A DNA stretch of 57,183 bases from Fictibacillus gelatini DSM 15865. Lineage in GTDB: Bacteria; Bacillota; Bacilli; Bacillales; Fictibacillaceae. Each line of letters begins with the position of its first letter. Positions within the stretch are counted from its first letter, which is position 1. The position numbers were made by a program, and so were the translations under genes. The notes under the pieces were generated by a model. That model did not search any database, was not told where the DNA came from, and was given only the letters and a program-made list of their open reading frames with translations. The stretch lies in the NCBI RefSeq assembly GCF_000430745.1, contig NZ_AUMP01000005.1, positions 1-57,183 of the forward strand, read 5' to 3'. Of the stretch, positions 39,329 to 47,090 are shown in pieces.

Positions 39329-40083
39329 GGTGTCACCACTTCTACTTTTGTTTTTTTCTTATAAGGATCAAGCTGCTGTTGATCGTTGACATCGTTCGTA
39401 ATTAAAGTGACGTCTTCCATCTCACAAACAAAGCTAAATGTCGTCTTCCCGAGCTTTGAGTGGTCGGCCAATACAAACACCTCCGTGGAAGCGTTCGCAG
39501 CCGTCTGCTTCACAAATGCTTCTTCAGGATCGGGTGTCGACAAACCGTGTTCAAGATGAACGCCATTGATTCCAAGAAAGCATTTGTCAAACCGATAGTT
39601 TTTTAATGATTCGACGGCTCCCTTTCCGATTAACGCTTTTGTCATTCCTTTGACTGAACCACCAATTAAATACGTTTTAATGTTGCGCTCAAGCAATCGC
39701 TCAATATGGGTCAAGCCGTTTGTGACAACAATGGCGCCTGGCGGAAGATCATCGATCATATAAAATGTTGTAGTTCCTGCATCCAGGAAGAGGCAATCCC
39801 CGCTTTTTACAAGGGAAGCGGCGAATCTCGCAATTGCCCGCTTTTCGGCTTCATGCTGGCTTAGCCTTTGTGCGATGGTCGTTTCCTCCGACTTGACGGA
39901 TGGTTCACGCCACTGGGCTCCCCCGTGAAATCGCGTCAGCTTTCCTTCTTGTTCAAGCTGGACTAAATCACGGCGTATGGTTGATTCGGACGTTTCGGTC
40001 GCCGCAGACAACTCTTGAACGGTAGCGACCTTTTGTTCCTGCAATAGTGAAAGAATGAAACGATGCCTTTCCGGTGTTAACAT
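39325..40083 (-). CDS. fruR: DeoR-family fru operon repressor
   Basis: 252 residues. The N-terminal DeoR helix-turn-helix is TVQELSAATETSESTIRRDL. The C-terminal sugar-phosphate sensor domain has FLDAGTTTFYMI and TNGLTHIERLL. The usual inducer in this group is fructose 1-phosphate. aaaggagag selects the ATG at 40083 (MLTPERHRF). It is the first gene of fruRKA and probably controls its own promoter through the inverted repeats upstream. Confidence 0.93.
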   Translation of the reverse strand: MLTPERHRFILSLLQEQKVATVQELSAATETSESTIRRDLVQLEQEGKLTRFHGGAQWREPSVKSEETTIAQRLSQHEAEKRAIARFAASLVKSGDCLFLDAGTTTFYMIDDLPPGAIVVTNGLTHIERLLERNIKTYLIGGSVKGMTKALIGKGAVESLKNYRFDKCFLGINGVHLEHGLSTPDPEEAFVKQTAANASTEVFVLADHSKLGKTTFSFVCEMEDVTLITNDVNDQQQLDPYKKKTKVEVVTP

Positions 40084-40105
40084 AAACTTTCTCTCCTTTA
40101 TATGT

Positions 40106-40185
40106 ATAGTAAATGATAAAATGCGCAAAATCAATCATAAATAATCACATTCGATTAAAAATGATCAATTGAATGATTATTTATG
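40106..40185 (-). promoter_or_regulatory. fruRKA promoter and operator
   Basis: On the minus strand TTGATT (40134-40129), a 17-base spacer and TACTAT (40111-40106) form a SigA promoter. Upstream, cataaataatca (40136-40147) and its exact reverse complement tgattatttatg (40174-40185) make a 12-bp inverted repeat with 26 bases between arms. It abuts the -35, as expected for a DeoR-type operator. Binding by FruR is inferred. Confidence 0.65.
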
Positions 40186-40250
40186 CTTATTTTTAACTAA
40201 TGTACCATAAATAAAAGATTTGCAGTTTCATAGTATGAACCCCCGTATCT

Positions 40251-40311
40251 TTGTCCACAATGTGGATAGAAGGGAAAACGGATGCACAGGGGCACCCGCA
40301 ACTGTGGATAA
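40251..40311. promoter_or_regulatory. DnaA-box group upstream of spoIIR
   Basis: One perfect DnaA box, tgtggataa (40303-40311), and two one-mismatch boxes, ttgtccaca (40251-40259) and tgtggatag (40261-40269), face each other just upstream of the spoIIR ribosome-binding site. Confidence 0.7.
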
Positions 40312-40328
40312 GGAGAGGGGAAAAGAAA

Positions 40329-40976
40329 ATGAAGAAAAAGCATGTAATGATGGTTTTACTATTCTCGCTTTTAGCGATGGTTATAATGTACGAAACACAG
40401 TCAAAGACAGCGTCCGCAACGATGAACAGCTCTGTGAAAATTCCAAATGAAGCGATTCGCCTGCGCATTTTAGCAAACAGTGATTCAGACAAAGACCAGG
40501 CTATTAAACAAAAAGTCCGGGATGAGGTCAATCAACAAATCAATACGTGGGTTGCTGATTTAACGTCGTTTAAACAGGCACATGTTGTTATCCGCAGTCA
40601 TCTACCTGAAATTAAAAAAATCGTCCGGGCAAAACTTCATGAGCTTGGCGCCGATGAAACATTCACTGTTCAATTTGGCAAAGTGCCGTTTCCAACGAAA
40701 ATGTATGGGGATTACGTATATCCAGCCGGGAAATACGATGCGGTTTTAATTACGTTAGGGAAAGGAAAAGGCGCTAATTGGTGGTGTGTATTATTCCCTC
40801 CATTATGCTTCCTTGATTTTGAAAATGGAGATGCGGTAAAAGCGGACGGCAAAACGAAATCGAATGCAGCGCAACAAGTAAACGCACAGCCAGAAAAGGA
40901 AGAAGTTCATGTAAAGTTTTTCCTTGTAGAATGGCTTTCTGATTTGTTTCACGCGATCGGCAGTCTTTTCTCTTAA
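40329..40976 (+). CDS. spoIIR: Stage II sporulation protein R
   Basis: A 215-residue secreted signalling protein made in the forespore; it activates SpoIIGA, which processes pro-SigE in the mother cell. A signal sequence/membrane segment spans about 4-22. The conserved core is IPNEAIRLRILANSDSDKDQ followed by KVRDEVNQQI and the WWCVLFPPLCFLD motif. aaggagagggg places the start at 40329. A SigF promoter was not clearly identified. DnaA boxes lie in its upstream region. Confidence 0.95.
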   Translation: MKKKHVMMVLLFSLLAMVIMYETQSKTASATMNSSVKIPNEAIRLRILANSDSDKDQAIKQKVRDEVNQQINTWVADLTSFKQAHVVIRSHLPEIKKIVRAKLHELGADETFTVQFGKVPFPTKMYGDYVYPAGKYDAVLITLGKGKGANWWCVLFPPLCFLDFENGDAVKADGKTKSNAAQQVNAQPEKEEVHVKFFLVEWLSDLFHAIGSLFS

Positions 40977-41043
40977 CTTCATGCATATTTTCTCTTACAC
41001 CTTTCATAGACTAATAGAAACGCATTGGATGAGGTGAGAGAAC

Positions 41044-41478
41044 ATGACGGTGACGCTAAGAACGGCAACTGTGAATGATACGGAAAAACTATTGCAATTC
41101 GTCGATCAAGCCGGTCTTCCATCAAGCGGTATAAAAGGATGGATTGAAAATTATCTTATTGTCGAAAATGAACATAGAGAGATGATAGGAACGGTAGGCC
41201 TCGAAAAAGTAAAAAACGATGGCCTGCTTCGTTCTTTCGTTTTAAAGCAGGAATATTCGAATGAGACTTTATTTCTACGCTTAATCCGGGAAATTTTGCT
41301 ATACTCTAAAGAAAAAGAAGTACACACGCTTTATTTATTAACGAGGGCGCCTTATTTATTTGAAGCGTTGTCGTTCGAGCAAGTGCCAACAGAGCAAACT
41401 CCCGAACATATCGAAAATACGCTGCACTATCAAAACCTTGCGAAGGAAGAGGTCGTGCTTTTGAGCTACCAATTTTAA
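41044..41478 (+). CDS. ywlB: GNAT-family acetyltransferase (YwlB-like)
   Basis: 144 residues. N-acetyltransferase fold of the ArgA-like GNAT type: LRTATVNDTEKLLQFV at the start and RSFVLKQEYSNETLFLRL in the acetyl-CoA binding region. The order spoIIR-ywlB-ywlC is as in B. subtilis. gaggtgagag precedes the ATG. The substrate is unknown. Confidence 0.85.
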   Translation: MTVTLRTATVNDTEKLLQFVDQAGLPSSGIKGWIENYLIVENEHREMIGTVGLEKVKNDGLLRSFVLKQEYSNETLFLRLIREILLYSKEKEVHTLYLLTRAPYLFEALSFEQVPTEQTPEHIENTLHYQNLAKEEVVLLSYQF

Positions 41479-41519
41479 ATCGGTTACTTGCATCAGACAA
41501 AATACGGAAATTTTGAATG

Positions 41520-41699
41520 TTATCCACATTATACACTACGATGTGGATAAAACTGTTGATATGTATACGGTTTAGCTCTTGCAAGGTTGGAAGGGAATTT
41601 TATGAATGGAAATACATGATACGAAAATCTGGACTGTGGATAAAATCGACGGAAAAATAATGGATTGTCCACAAATTGAAGAAGCCTCTTTGTGGATAA
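41520..41699. promoter_or_regulatory. DnaA-box cluster at ywlC
   Basis: Four perfect DnaA boxes (consensus ttatccaca): 41520-41528, 41542-41550, 41635-41643 and 41691-41699, plus a one-mismatch ttgtccaca at 41665-41673. They cover the ywlC upstream region and its first codons. ywlC is one of the known DnaA-box cluster sites in B. subtilis, where such clusters help restrain replication initiation. Confidence 0.85.
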
Positions 41700-42658
41700 A
41701 AAAGAATGAAGTTGTCGCCTTTCCGACGGAGACGGTATACGGATTGGGCGGCAATGCTTTGTCAAATGAGGCTGTTGAGCGAATTTTTGCCGCAAAGGGA
41801 AGGCCGGGCGATAACCCGTTAATTGTCCATATTGCCGATGAAACGCAGTTAAATGGCCTTGTTTCACATGTACCCGAACAGGCGAAAAAGCTGATGGAAG
41901 CTTTCTGGCCGGGGCCATTAACGCTCATCCTGCCAAAAGGGGAACATGTTGCAAGTAAGGTTACTGCCGGTCTTTTGTCAGTAGGTGTACGAATGCCGAG
42001 CCATCCCATCGCTCTGGCGTTGATCCAAAAGAGCGGGCTGCCCATTGCCGCCCCGAGTGCGAATTTGTCCGGAAAACCGTCGCCGACAACCGCCGGGCAT
42101 GTGTATAGCGATTTAAAAGGGCGCATTCCCGGAATTATAGATGGCGGTTCGACAGGCGTAGGCGTGGAATCAACGGTTGTCGATTGTACGACTGACGTGA
42201 TAACTATTCTTCGGCCAGGGGGGGTGACGAAGGAGGAGCTTGAAGCGGTCGTTGGTAACGTTCAGTTTGACCCTGCTCTTCATGATCATAAAGAAGCCCC
42301 GAAGTCACCTGGTATGAAGTATACCCATTATGCTCCAAATGCGCCTTTTATTCTTGTGGATAGTGATCCGGAATTTTTGCAAAAACTTGTGGATAAAGAT
42401 AAAGCCTGCGGTAAAAAGGTTGGAATACTAACAACCGGGGAACGAAAAGATGTTTATCACGCCGATGTCGTTATCCCATGCGGGTATCGTTCTGATTTAA
42501 AAAGTGTTGCCCATTCTTTGTATGACGCGCTAAGAGCGTTTAATGAAACAGATGTCGACATCATCTACGGAGAAGCGTTTCCTAAAAAAGGAGTCGGAGT
42601 AGCGATCATGAACCGGCTCGAGAAGTCAGCCGGCGGAAAAGTAATAACAGAGAATTAA
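41606..42658 (+). CDS. ywlC: Threonylcarbamoyl-AMP synthase (Sua5/YwlC type)
   Basis: A 350-residue protein that makes threonylcarbamoyl-AMP for the t6A modification of ANN-decoding tRNAs. The YrdC catalytic domain (about 30-215) includes VAFPTETVYGLGGNA, KGRPGDNPL and SVGVRMPSHP. The C-terminal Sua5 domain starts at about PGMKYTHYAPNAPF. aaggga is 10 bases before the ATG. DnaA boxes lie within the start region and again inside the Sua5 part. Confidence 0.95.
   Translation: MEIHDTKIWTVDKIDGKIMDCPQIEEASLWIKKNEVVAFPTETVYGLGGNALSNEAVERIFAAKGRPGDNPLIVHIADETQLNGLVSHVPEQAKKLMEAFWPGPLTLILPKGEHVASKVTAGLLSVGVRMPSHPIALALIQKSGLPIAAPSANLSGKPSPTTAGHVYSDLKGRIPGIIDGGSTGVGVESTVVDCTTDVITILRPGGVTKEELEAVVGNVQFDPALHDHKEAPKSPGMKYTHYAPNAPFILVDSDPEFLQKLVDKDKACGKKVGILTTGERKDVYHADVVIPCGYRSDLKSVAHSLYDALRAFNETDVDIIYGEAFPKKGVGVAIMNRLEKSAGGKVITEN
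42355..42396. promoter_or_regulatory. DnaA boxes inside ywlC
   Basis: A perfect box tgtggataa at 42388-42396 and a one-mismatch tgtggatag at 42355-42363, 33 bases apart, both in the same orientation and within the coding region. Confidence 0.65.
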
Positions 42659-42660
42659 AA

Positions 42661-42687
42661 AAATCCCCTATAAAAGGGGATTTTTTT
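42661..42687 (+). terminator. Terminator of ywlC
   Basis: Stem aaatcccct / aggggattt followed by a T-run, directly after the stop codon. Confidence 0.92.
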
Positions 42688-42718
42688 AGCATGCGCTGCT
42701 CAGTTGAAAAAACGTAAA

Positions 42719-43046
42719 ATTGAGCGATAACACCGCACAATTGATTGATAAGAATCCCAGAATGATTGACAACACGCAGACATTGACTGATAAACGAAAA
42801 ATTGAGCGATAACACCGCACAATTGATCGATAAGAATCCCAGAATGACCGACAACGCGCAAAAATTGACCGATAAACGAAAAATTGAGCGATAACACCGC
42901 ACAATTGATCGATAAGAATTCCAGAATGACCGATAACGCGGAAGAATTGACCGATAAACGAAAAATTGAGCGATAACACCGCACAATTGATTGATACGAA
43001 TTCCAGAATGATCGATAACGCGGAAGAATTGACTGATAAACGTAAG
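42719..43046. repeat. Array C: four 82-bp tandem repeats of 21-bp subunits
   Basis: Four tandem copies of an 82-bp unit (GATAA positions 42726, 42808, 42890 and 42972). Each copy is made of four subunits spaced 21, 21, 21 and 19 bp, giving sixteen GATAA/GACAA motifs in one orientation, mostly preceded by TTGAYC or ATGACC. Copies differ at a few bases. It directly follows the ywlC terminator. Open frames on the minus strand here are repeat artefacts. It shares the 21-bp period with arrays A, B and D but has no reversed half. Confidence 0.9.
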
Positions 43047-43082
43047 ATCGGCCGATTGCTCAGCACCATTTTCATAAGGAGA

Positions 43083-43184
43083 TTAGCGAATACGCTGCTT
43101 TTTTTGGAGTGCGGCAACCGCTACTAATAGGAGATATCGTTCACGGGGAGTCAAGCGGAGCCAGTCTTTCGCTTTATACATCAT
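43083..43184 (-). CDS. Small hypothetical protein, 33 residues
   Basis: On the minus strand a strong gggagg lies 10 bases before the double ATG at 43184. The product begins MMYKAKDWLRLTPRERYLLL and ends KKQRIR: basic ends around a central hydrophobic stretch (YLLLVAVAAL). It could be a small membrane-binding peptide. It sits alone between array C and the SigB-type promoter of the pyruvate oxidase gene. The ribosome-binding site and the amino acid pattern are the only support. Confidence 0.5.
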   Translation of the reverse strand: MMYKAKDWLRLTPRERYLLLVAVAALQKKQRIR

Positions 43185-43413
43185 TTTGAACCGTCCTCCC
43201 TTCCTTTTATGTTCGACGTCTTATTACTTGTTTACATTGCCGCATTGCTTTTGAAACAAACATTTTTGTGTTAAAAACTTTTTTACAAAATCGTTGAAAA
43301 TTCAACGGCAACCGTCATGATTTCTAAAGACAGGTTGACGTATTGTGTAGGCTTTTGCTTAGAAAGTGAGAGTTTTGAAAAATGATGTAAACAATTATTT
43401 TAAAAAAGTTGAT

Positions 43414-43440
43414 GTTTGGATGGGCGTGTAGAACGGGAAT
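43414..43440 (+). promoter_or_regulatory. SigB-type promoter of ydaP
   Basis: GTTTGG (43414-43419), a 15-base spacer and GGGAAT (43435-43440), close to the SigB consensus GTTTAA-N12-15-GGGWAW. It is 38 bases before the start codon. ydaP belongs to the SigB general stress regulon in B. subtilis. Confidence 0.65.
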
Positions 43441-43478
43441 GGGGATACCACGGTACATAAATGATGAGGAGGGATTGA

Positions 43479-45200
43479 ATGTTTAACAAACGGGCAGGTG
43501 AAGTGTTAATCGATTTGCTATTGGAATGGGAGGTTGACCATATTTACGGTGTTCCAGGGGATTCCATTAATCATGTGATCGAAGAATTGCGCAAAGTGGA
43601 AGATAAAATTAAGTTTATTCAAGTCCGCCATGAGGAAGTGGGCGCGCTGGCTGCGGCCTCTTATGCGAAGTTAACTGGAAAGATCGGAGTCTGCTTGTCG
43701 ATTGCGGGGCCAGGTGCGGTTCACCTATTAAACGGGTTATATGATGCAAAAGCGGACGGGGCGCCGGTACTTGTATTAAGCGGTCAGGTTAACTCTGAAC
43801 ATCTAGGAACGGATGATTTCCAGGAACTGAATCTTGAGAAAATGTTCGATGATGTGGCCGTCTATAACAAGCAAATTACGAATGAGGAACAATTGCCAGA
43901 CCTGGTAAATCAAGCGATCCGGACAGCTTACGCGGAGAAAGGTGTCGCCGTCTTAACCATTCCTGATGACATTCCAACGAAAAGGGTAAAAGGAAAATGG
44001 ACACGTAAATCGGCGATTCGGGCAAAATCGGACCTCTTTCCTAAACAGGATGATTTAGAACAGGCGATAACGCTTATTAACAAGGCGGAAAGACCAGTCA
44101 TTTTAGCGGGCAAAGGTGCTGGACATGCTCGTGAAGAATTAGAACAATTTGCGGAAAAAATTGCAGCGCCAATCGTTGTCAGCCTCCCGGGAAAAGGAGT
44201 GATTCCGTGCGATCATCCTTATAACCTCGGTAATTTAGGGCAAATTGGAACAAAACCTGCATATGAGGCGATGGAAGAAACCGACTTGCTTATTATGATT
44301 GGCACTTCCTTTCCATATCGCGATTATTTGCCGGAAGATGCGCCAGGCATTCAAATTGATTGTGATCCGACACAAATTGCGAAACGATACCCGGTCGACG
44401 TCGGTTTAGTCGGGGATTCGAAGGCGACGCTTCAATGGTTGAATGAACATTTGGCGAGAAAGGAAGATCGTGTCTTTTTGGAAGCCTGCCAGGAAGCGAT
44501 GGAAAATTGGCGGGAGCATATTCATAAAGATGAAGTAGAACAATCGACTCCGATCAAGCCTCAACAGGTGATTCACCACTTGCAATCAATTGTCGAAAAA
44601 GATGCCGTCCTCTCTGTTGATGTTGGCAATGTGACGGTTTGGATGGCCCGTCATTTCCGCATAACGGAACAAAAAATGATCATATCAAGCTGGCTGGCAA
44701 CAATGGGCTGTGGATTGCCGGGGGCTATTGCCGCGAAACTAGCCTATCCTGAGCGGCAGGCGGTTGCCGTTTGCGGCGATGGGGGATTTTCGATGGTCAT
44801 GCACGATTTCGTAACGGCTGTTCGCTATAAACTGCCGATGATTGTTGTCATTTTAAATAACGAAAGGCTTGGAATGATTAAATATGAGCAGCAGGTTGCC
44901 GGCCACTTAGAATATGAAGTCGATCTAGCCCCTTTTCATTTTGCAAAGTTTGCTGAAGTTTGCGGAGGGGAAGGCTACCGGGTTGAACGTTATGAGGAAT
45001 TGGTGCCGGCGTTAAAAAAGGCGGCGCTGGCCGAAAAGCCGGTTATCGTTGATGTCGTTATTGAAGATGAACCGCCTCTTCCCGGGAAAATTACGTACGG
45101 GCAGGCGGCGGGCTACAGCAAACATGTCTTGAAAAAATTCTTCCAGGAAAGAAAAGTTGATTTGCCGCCATTAAAAAAGGCCATCAAGCGGTTAACGTAA
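43479..45200 (+). CDS. ydaP: Thiamine-diphosphate pyruvate oxidase (YdaP-like)
   Basis: A 573-residue TPP enzyme of the pyruvate oxidase/dehydrogenase group. The N-terminal PYR domain has VPGDSINHVIEEL and the catalytic Glu in VRHEEVGALAAA. The middle domain is FAD/nucleotide binding (LIMIGTSFPYRDYLP). The C-terminal PP domain has the TPP-binding GDGGFSM through NNERLGMIK. It oxidises pyruvate to acetate and CO2, or acetyl phosphate. gaggaggga precedes the ATG. It is 573 residues, close to B. subtilis YdaP. Confidence 0.92.
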   Translation: MFNKRAGEVLIDLLLEWEVDHIYGVPGDSINHVIEELRKVEDKIKFIQVRHEEVGALAAASYAKLTGKIGVCLSIAGPGAVHLLNGLYDAKADGAPVLVLSGQVNSEHLGTDDFQELNLEKMFDDVAVYNKQITNEEQLPDLVNQAIRTAYAEKGVAVLTIPDDIPTKRVKGKWTRKSAIRAKSDLFPKQDDLEQAITLINKAERPVILAGKGAGHAREELEQFAEKIAAPIVVSLPGKGVIPCDHPYNLGNLGQIGTKPAYEAMEETDLLIMIGTSFPYRDYLPEDAPGIQIDCDPTQIAKRYPVDVGLVGDSKATLQWLNEHLARKEDRVFLEACQEAMENWREHIHKDEVEQSTPIKPQQVIHHLQSIVEKDAVLSVDVGNVTVWMARHFRITEQKMIISSWLATMGCGLPGAIAAKLAYPERQAVAVCGDGGFSMVMHDFVTAVRYKLPMIVVILNNERLGMIKYEQQVAGHLEYEVDLAPFHFAKFAEVCGGEGYRVERYEELVPALKKAALAEKPVIVDVVIEDEPPLPGKITYGQAAGYSKHVLKKFFQERKVDLPPLKKAIKRLT

Positions 45201-45203
45201 GTA

Positions 45204-45242
45204 AAAAAGGCTAGAAACCTTAGAGGTTTTTAGCCTTTTTTC
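45204..45242 (+). terminator. Terminator of ydaP
   Basis: Stem aaaaggctagaaacct / aggtttttagcctttt followed by T-run, between converging genes; probably acts both ways. Confidence 0.88.
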
Positions 45243-45249
45243 ATTAAAC

Positions 45250-45426
45250 TTAATCTTCAGAATCTGCAGGGCTACAGTTAATTTCTTCAACAGTAAACGG
45301 CTCGCCGGTTCCAATTTCAATCGCTTCAACTTGTCCGTTGGCGATTGTTACAACTTTTCCCGTTTTTCCGATATGTTCTTCCCCTGCGATAACTTCAATG
45401 AGATCTCCTACTTTAACACTAGCCAA
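45250..45426 (-). CDS. Small KOW-like protein
   Basis: 58 residues from the TTG at 45426, which has aaggagga 7 bases upstream; the longer frame to 45678 has no support. KVGDLIEVIAGEEHIGKTGK resembles the KOW motif of ribosomal and transcription proteins, or small YkvS/DUF2187-like proteins of Bacillus. The tail is acidic with one Cys (NCSPADSED). It converges with ydaP and is divergent from the GH18 gene. Function unknown. 45427-45672 holds no other gene. Confidence 0.7.
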   Translation of the reverse strand: MASVKVGDLIEVIAGEEHIGKTGKVVTIANGQVEAIEIGTGEPFTVEEINCSPADSED

Positions 45427-45672
45427 AAGAATGTCCTCCTTGGAATGGATGTTTTTACTAGTATTATAAAAGTTCTTTTGGAAAATTCCTATTCGATTCT
45501 TTAAGAAGAATGTTATGGCCGAAGTTTCGTAAATTGCCCAGATGGTTAATGTAAATGTTTCTCTCCAAAAGGCCGTCGAACAAAGACTGCTCAAATGGCG
45601 TTCCGCTCCAGAGCTTCCGAATAATTCGCAAGAGAAGTTGGGAAAATAGGAAGAAACATAAGGAGTGTTTAC

Positions 45673-46839
45673 ATGCAAAAGCTAGTGCCAGTCATTCTTG
45701 CCCTTACTTTAGCTCTTGTTGGGTGCGGAGGAAATGAGCAGAAGCGTGGGGCTTCTTCCAACACAAAAGAAAAAATAAATCCTCATCCCCGCGTCCAGCA
45801 AATCCAAACCAATTTAAAAAAACCGAAAGAAATAACACCATTAGAAACGAGGCACGGGAAAAGCCCGATCGATACCATTGGATTTTTGGAACCGACAGAT
45901 GCTAAAAAAGCCGTTTCGGATGTCGCTAGCGTAGGAAAACATCTTTCGTATGTAGCGTTTTTCAGCTATCGGGTAAAGCCAGACGGAAGTTTTATCCCGC
46001 TTAACGATAAGATGGCGCTTTCTGCTACACGGAAGTCCGGTGCAACCCCGATGATGGTCGTCACCAACTTTTCTGAGGGAAACTTTTCCCCGGCTATCGC
46101 CCATGCCATTTTTACTGACAAAAAAGCTTCCAACCAATTGATTCAAAATGTGATTAAAACGATGAAGGCAAAAGGGTACAAGGCGTTAAACATCGACTTT
46201 GAACATATCCGGCCAAAAGACCGCCAGTTGTACAACGGTTTTCTTGAAACGATCATACCTGAGGTTCATAAAGCGGGGTTCAAGGTCTCAACCGCATTGG
46301 CTCCGAAAACAAGCGCTGAACAAACAGGGCCGTGGCACGGTGCCCACGACTATAAAAGGCATGGGGAACTGGCTGATTTCGTTGTCCTTATGACATATGA
46401 ATGGGGCTGGTCAGGCGGCCCTCCGATGGCGGTGGCGCCTATTCCGCAAGTACGCAAGGTGATTGATTATGCGGTATCCGTTATCCCGCGTGAGAAAATA
46501 ATCATAGGAGCCCCGCTTTATGGCTATGATTGGACCTTGCCTTACAAAAAGGGAGGGCCTTTTGCTAAAAGAATCGCCCCACAAGAAGCGATGGACATGG
46601 CGATAAAGGAACGCGCCAAAGTACAGTTTGACAACACATCACAGGCTCCTTACTTTTATTATACGGACAAGAATAGTAAAAAACATGTAGTCTGGTTTGA
46701 AAATGAACAGAGCGCCCAGGCGAAGTTCAATCTTGTAAAGCAATACCATTTGCTTGGCACGGCGTATTGGGTTCTTGGAGAGCCGTTTCCGCAAAATTGG
46801 ACGTTGCTTGAAGATCAATTTATAATTAAAAAACCATAA
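45673..46839 (+). CDS. GH18-family lipoprotein glycosidase
   Basis: 388 residues. A lipoprotein signal peptide ends in the lipobox LVGC with Cys18. The rest is a glycoside hydrolase 18 TIM barrel of the spore YaaH/YdhD type. The catalytic segment is KALNIDFEHI with Glu177 and Asp175, and later blocks LMTYEWGWSGGPPMAVAP and IGAPLYGYDW are family signatures. There is no LysM domain, unlike the spore cortex enzymes, so it should work at the outer face of the membrane on peptidoglycan-like GlcNAc polymers. The substrate is inferred. Confidence 0.88.
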   Translation: MQKLVPVILALTLALVGCGGNEQKRGASSNTKEKINPHPRVQQIQTNLKKPKEITPLETRHGKSPIDTIGFLEPTDAKKAVSDVASVGKHLSYVAFFSYRVKPDGSFIPLNDKMALSATRKSGATPMMVVTNFSEGNFSPAIAHAIFTDKKASNQLIQNVIKTMKAKGYKALNIDFEHIRPKDRQLYNGFLETIIPEVHKAGFKVSTALAPKTSAEQTGPWHGAHDYKRHGELADFVVLMTYEWGWSGGPPMAVAPIPQVRKVIDYAVSVIPREKIIIGAPLYGYDWTLPYKKGGPFAKRIAPQEAMDMAIKERAKVQFDNTSQAPYFYYTDKNSKKHVVWFENEQSAQAKFNLVKQYHLLGTAYWVLGEPFPQNWTLLEDQFIIKKP

Positions 46840-46847
46840 CGAATTGT

Positions 46848-46883
46848 GACCTGCCGTTTGCGTAAACGACAGGTCGTTTTTGT
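46848..46883 (+). terminator. Terminator of the GH18 gene
   Basis: Stem gacctg-c-cgttt / aaacg-a-caggtc followed by TTTTTG. Confidence 0.85.
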
Positions 46884-47090
46884 TCATCATTATGAGGCCA
46901 GACGTTGAGAAATATCCTTATTCATGGGTATGATAATGGAGGGTCTTAAAAAATAAAGTGTCATTGATCGTGAGGAAATTTTATAAATAAATGTGTATTT
47001 CAGTGTAAGATAAGAGTTGATAAAATCAATGGCGAAAATAAACGAATCAGAGGGGCACGAACTTGATTTTTACGACAAGGAGTGGGGACT

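Noticed and set aside
42719-43046. CRISPR array
   Set aside because: The repeat copies are contiguous with no unique spacers, and no cas gene is in the window.
42606-43117. Three overlapping minus-strand open frames with repeated Ser/Ile/Arg-rich products
   Set aside because: They are translations of array C; the amino acid repeats follow the 82-bp DNA unit and there is no ribosome-binding site.
45427-45678. Long N-terminal extension of the KOW-like protein
   Set aside because: The strong aaggagga site directly before the TTG at 45426 and the odd composition of the extension argue against it.
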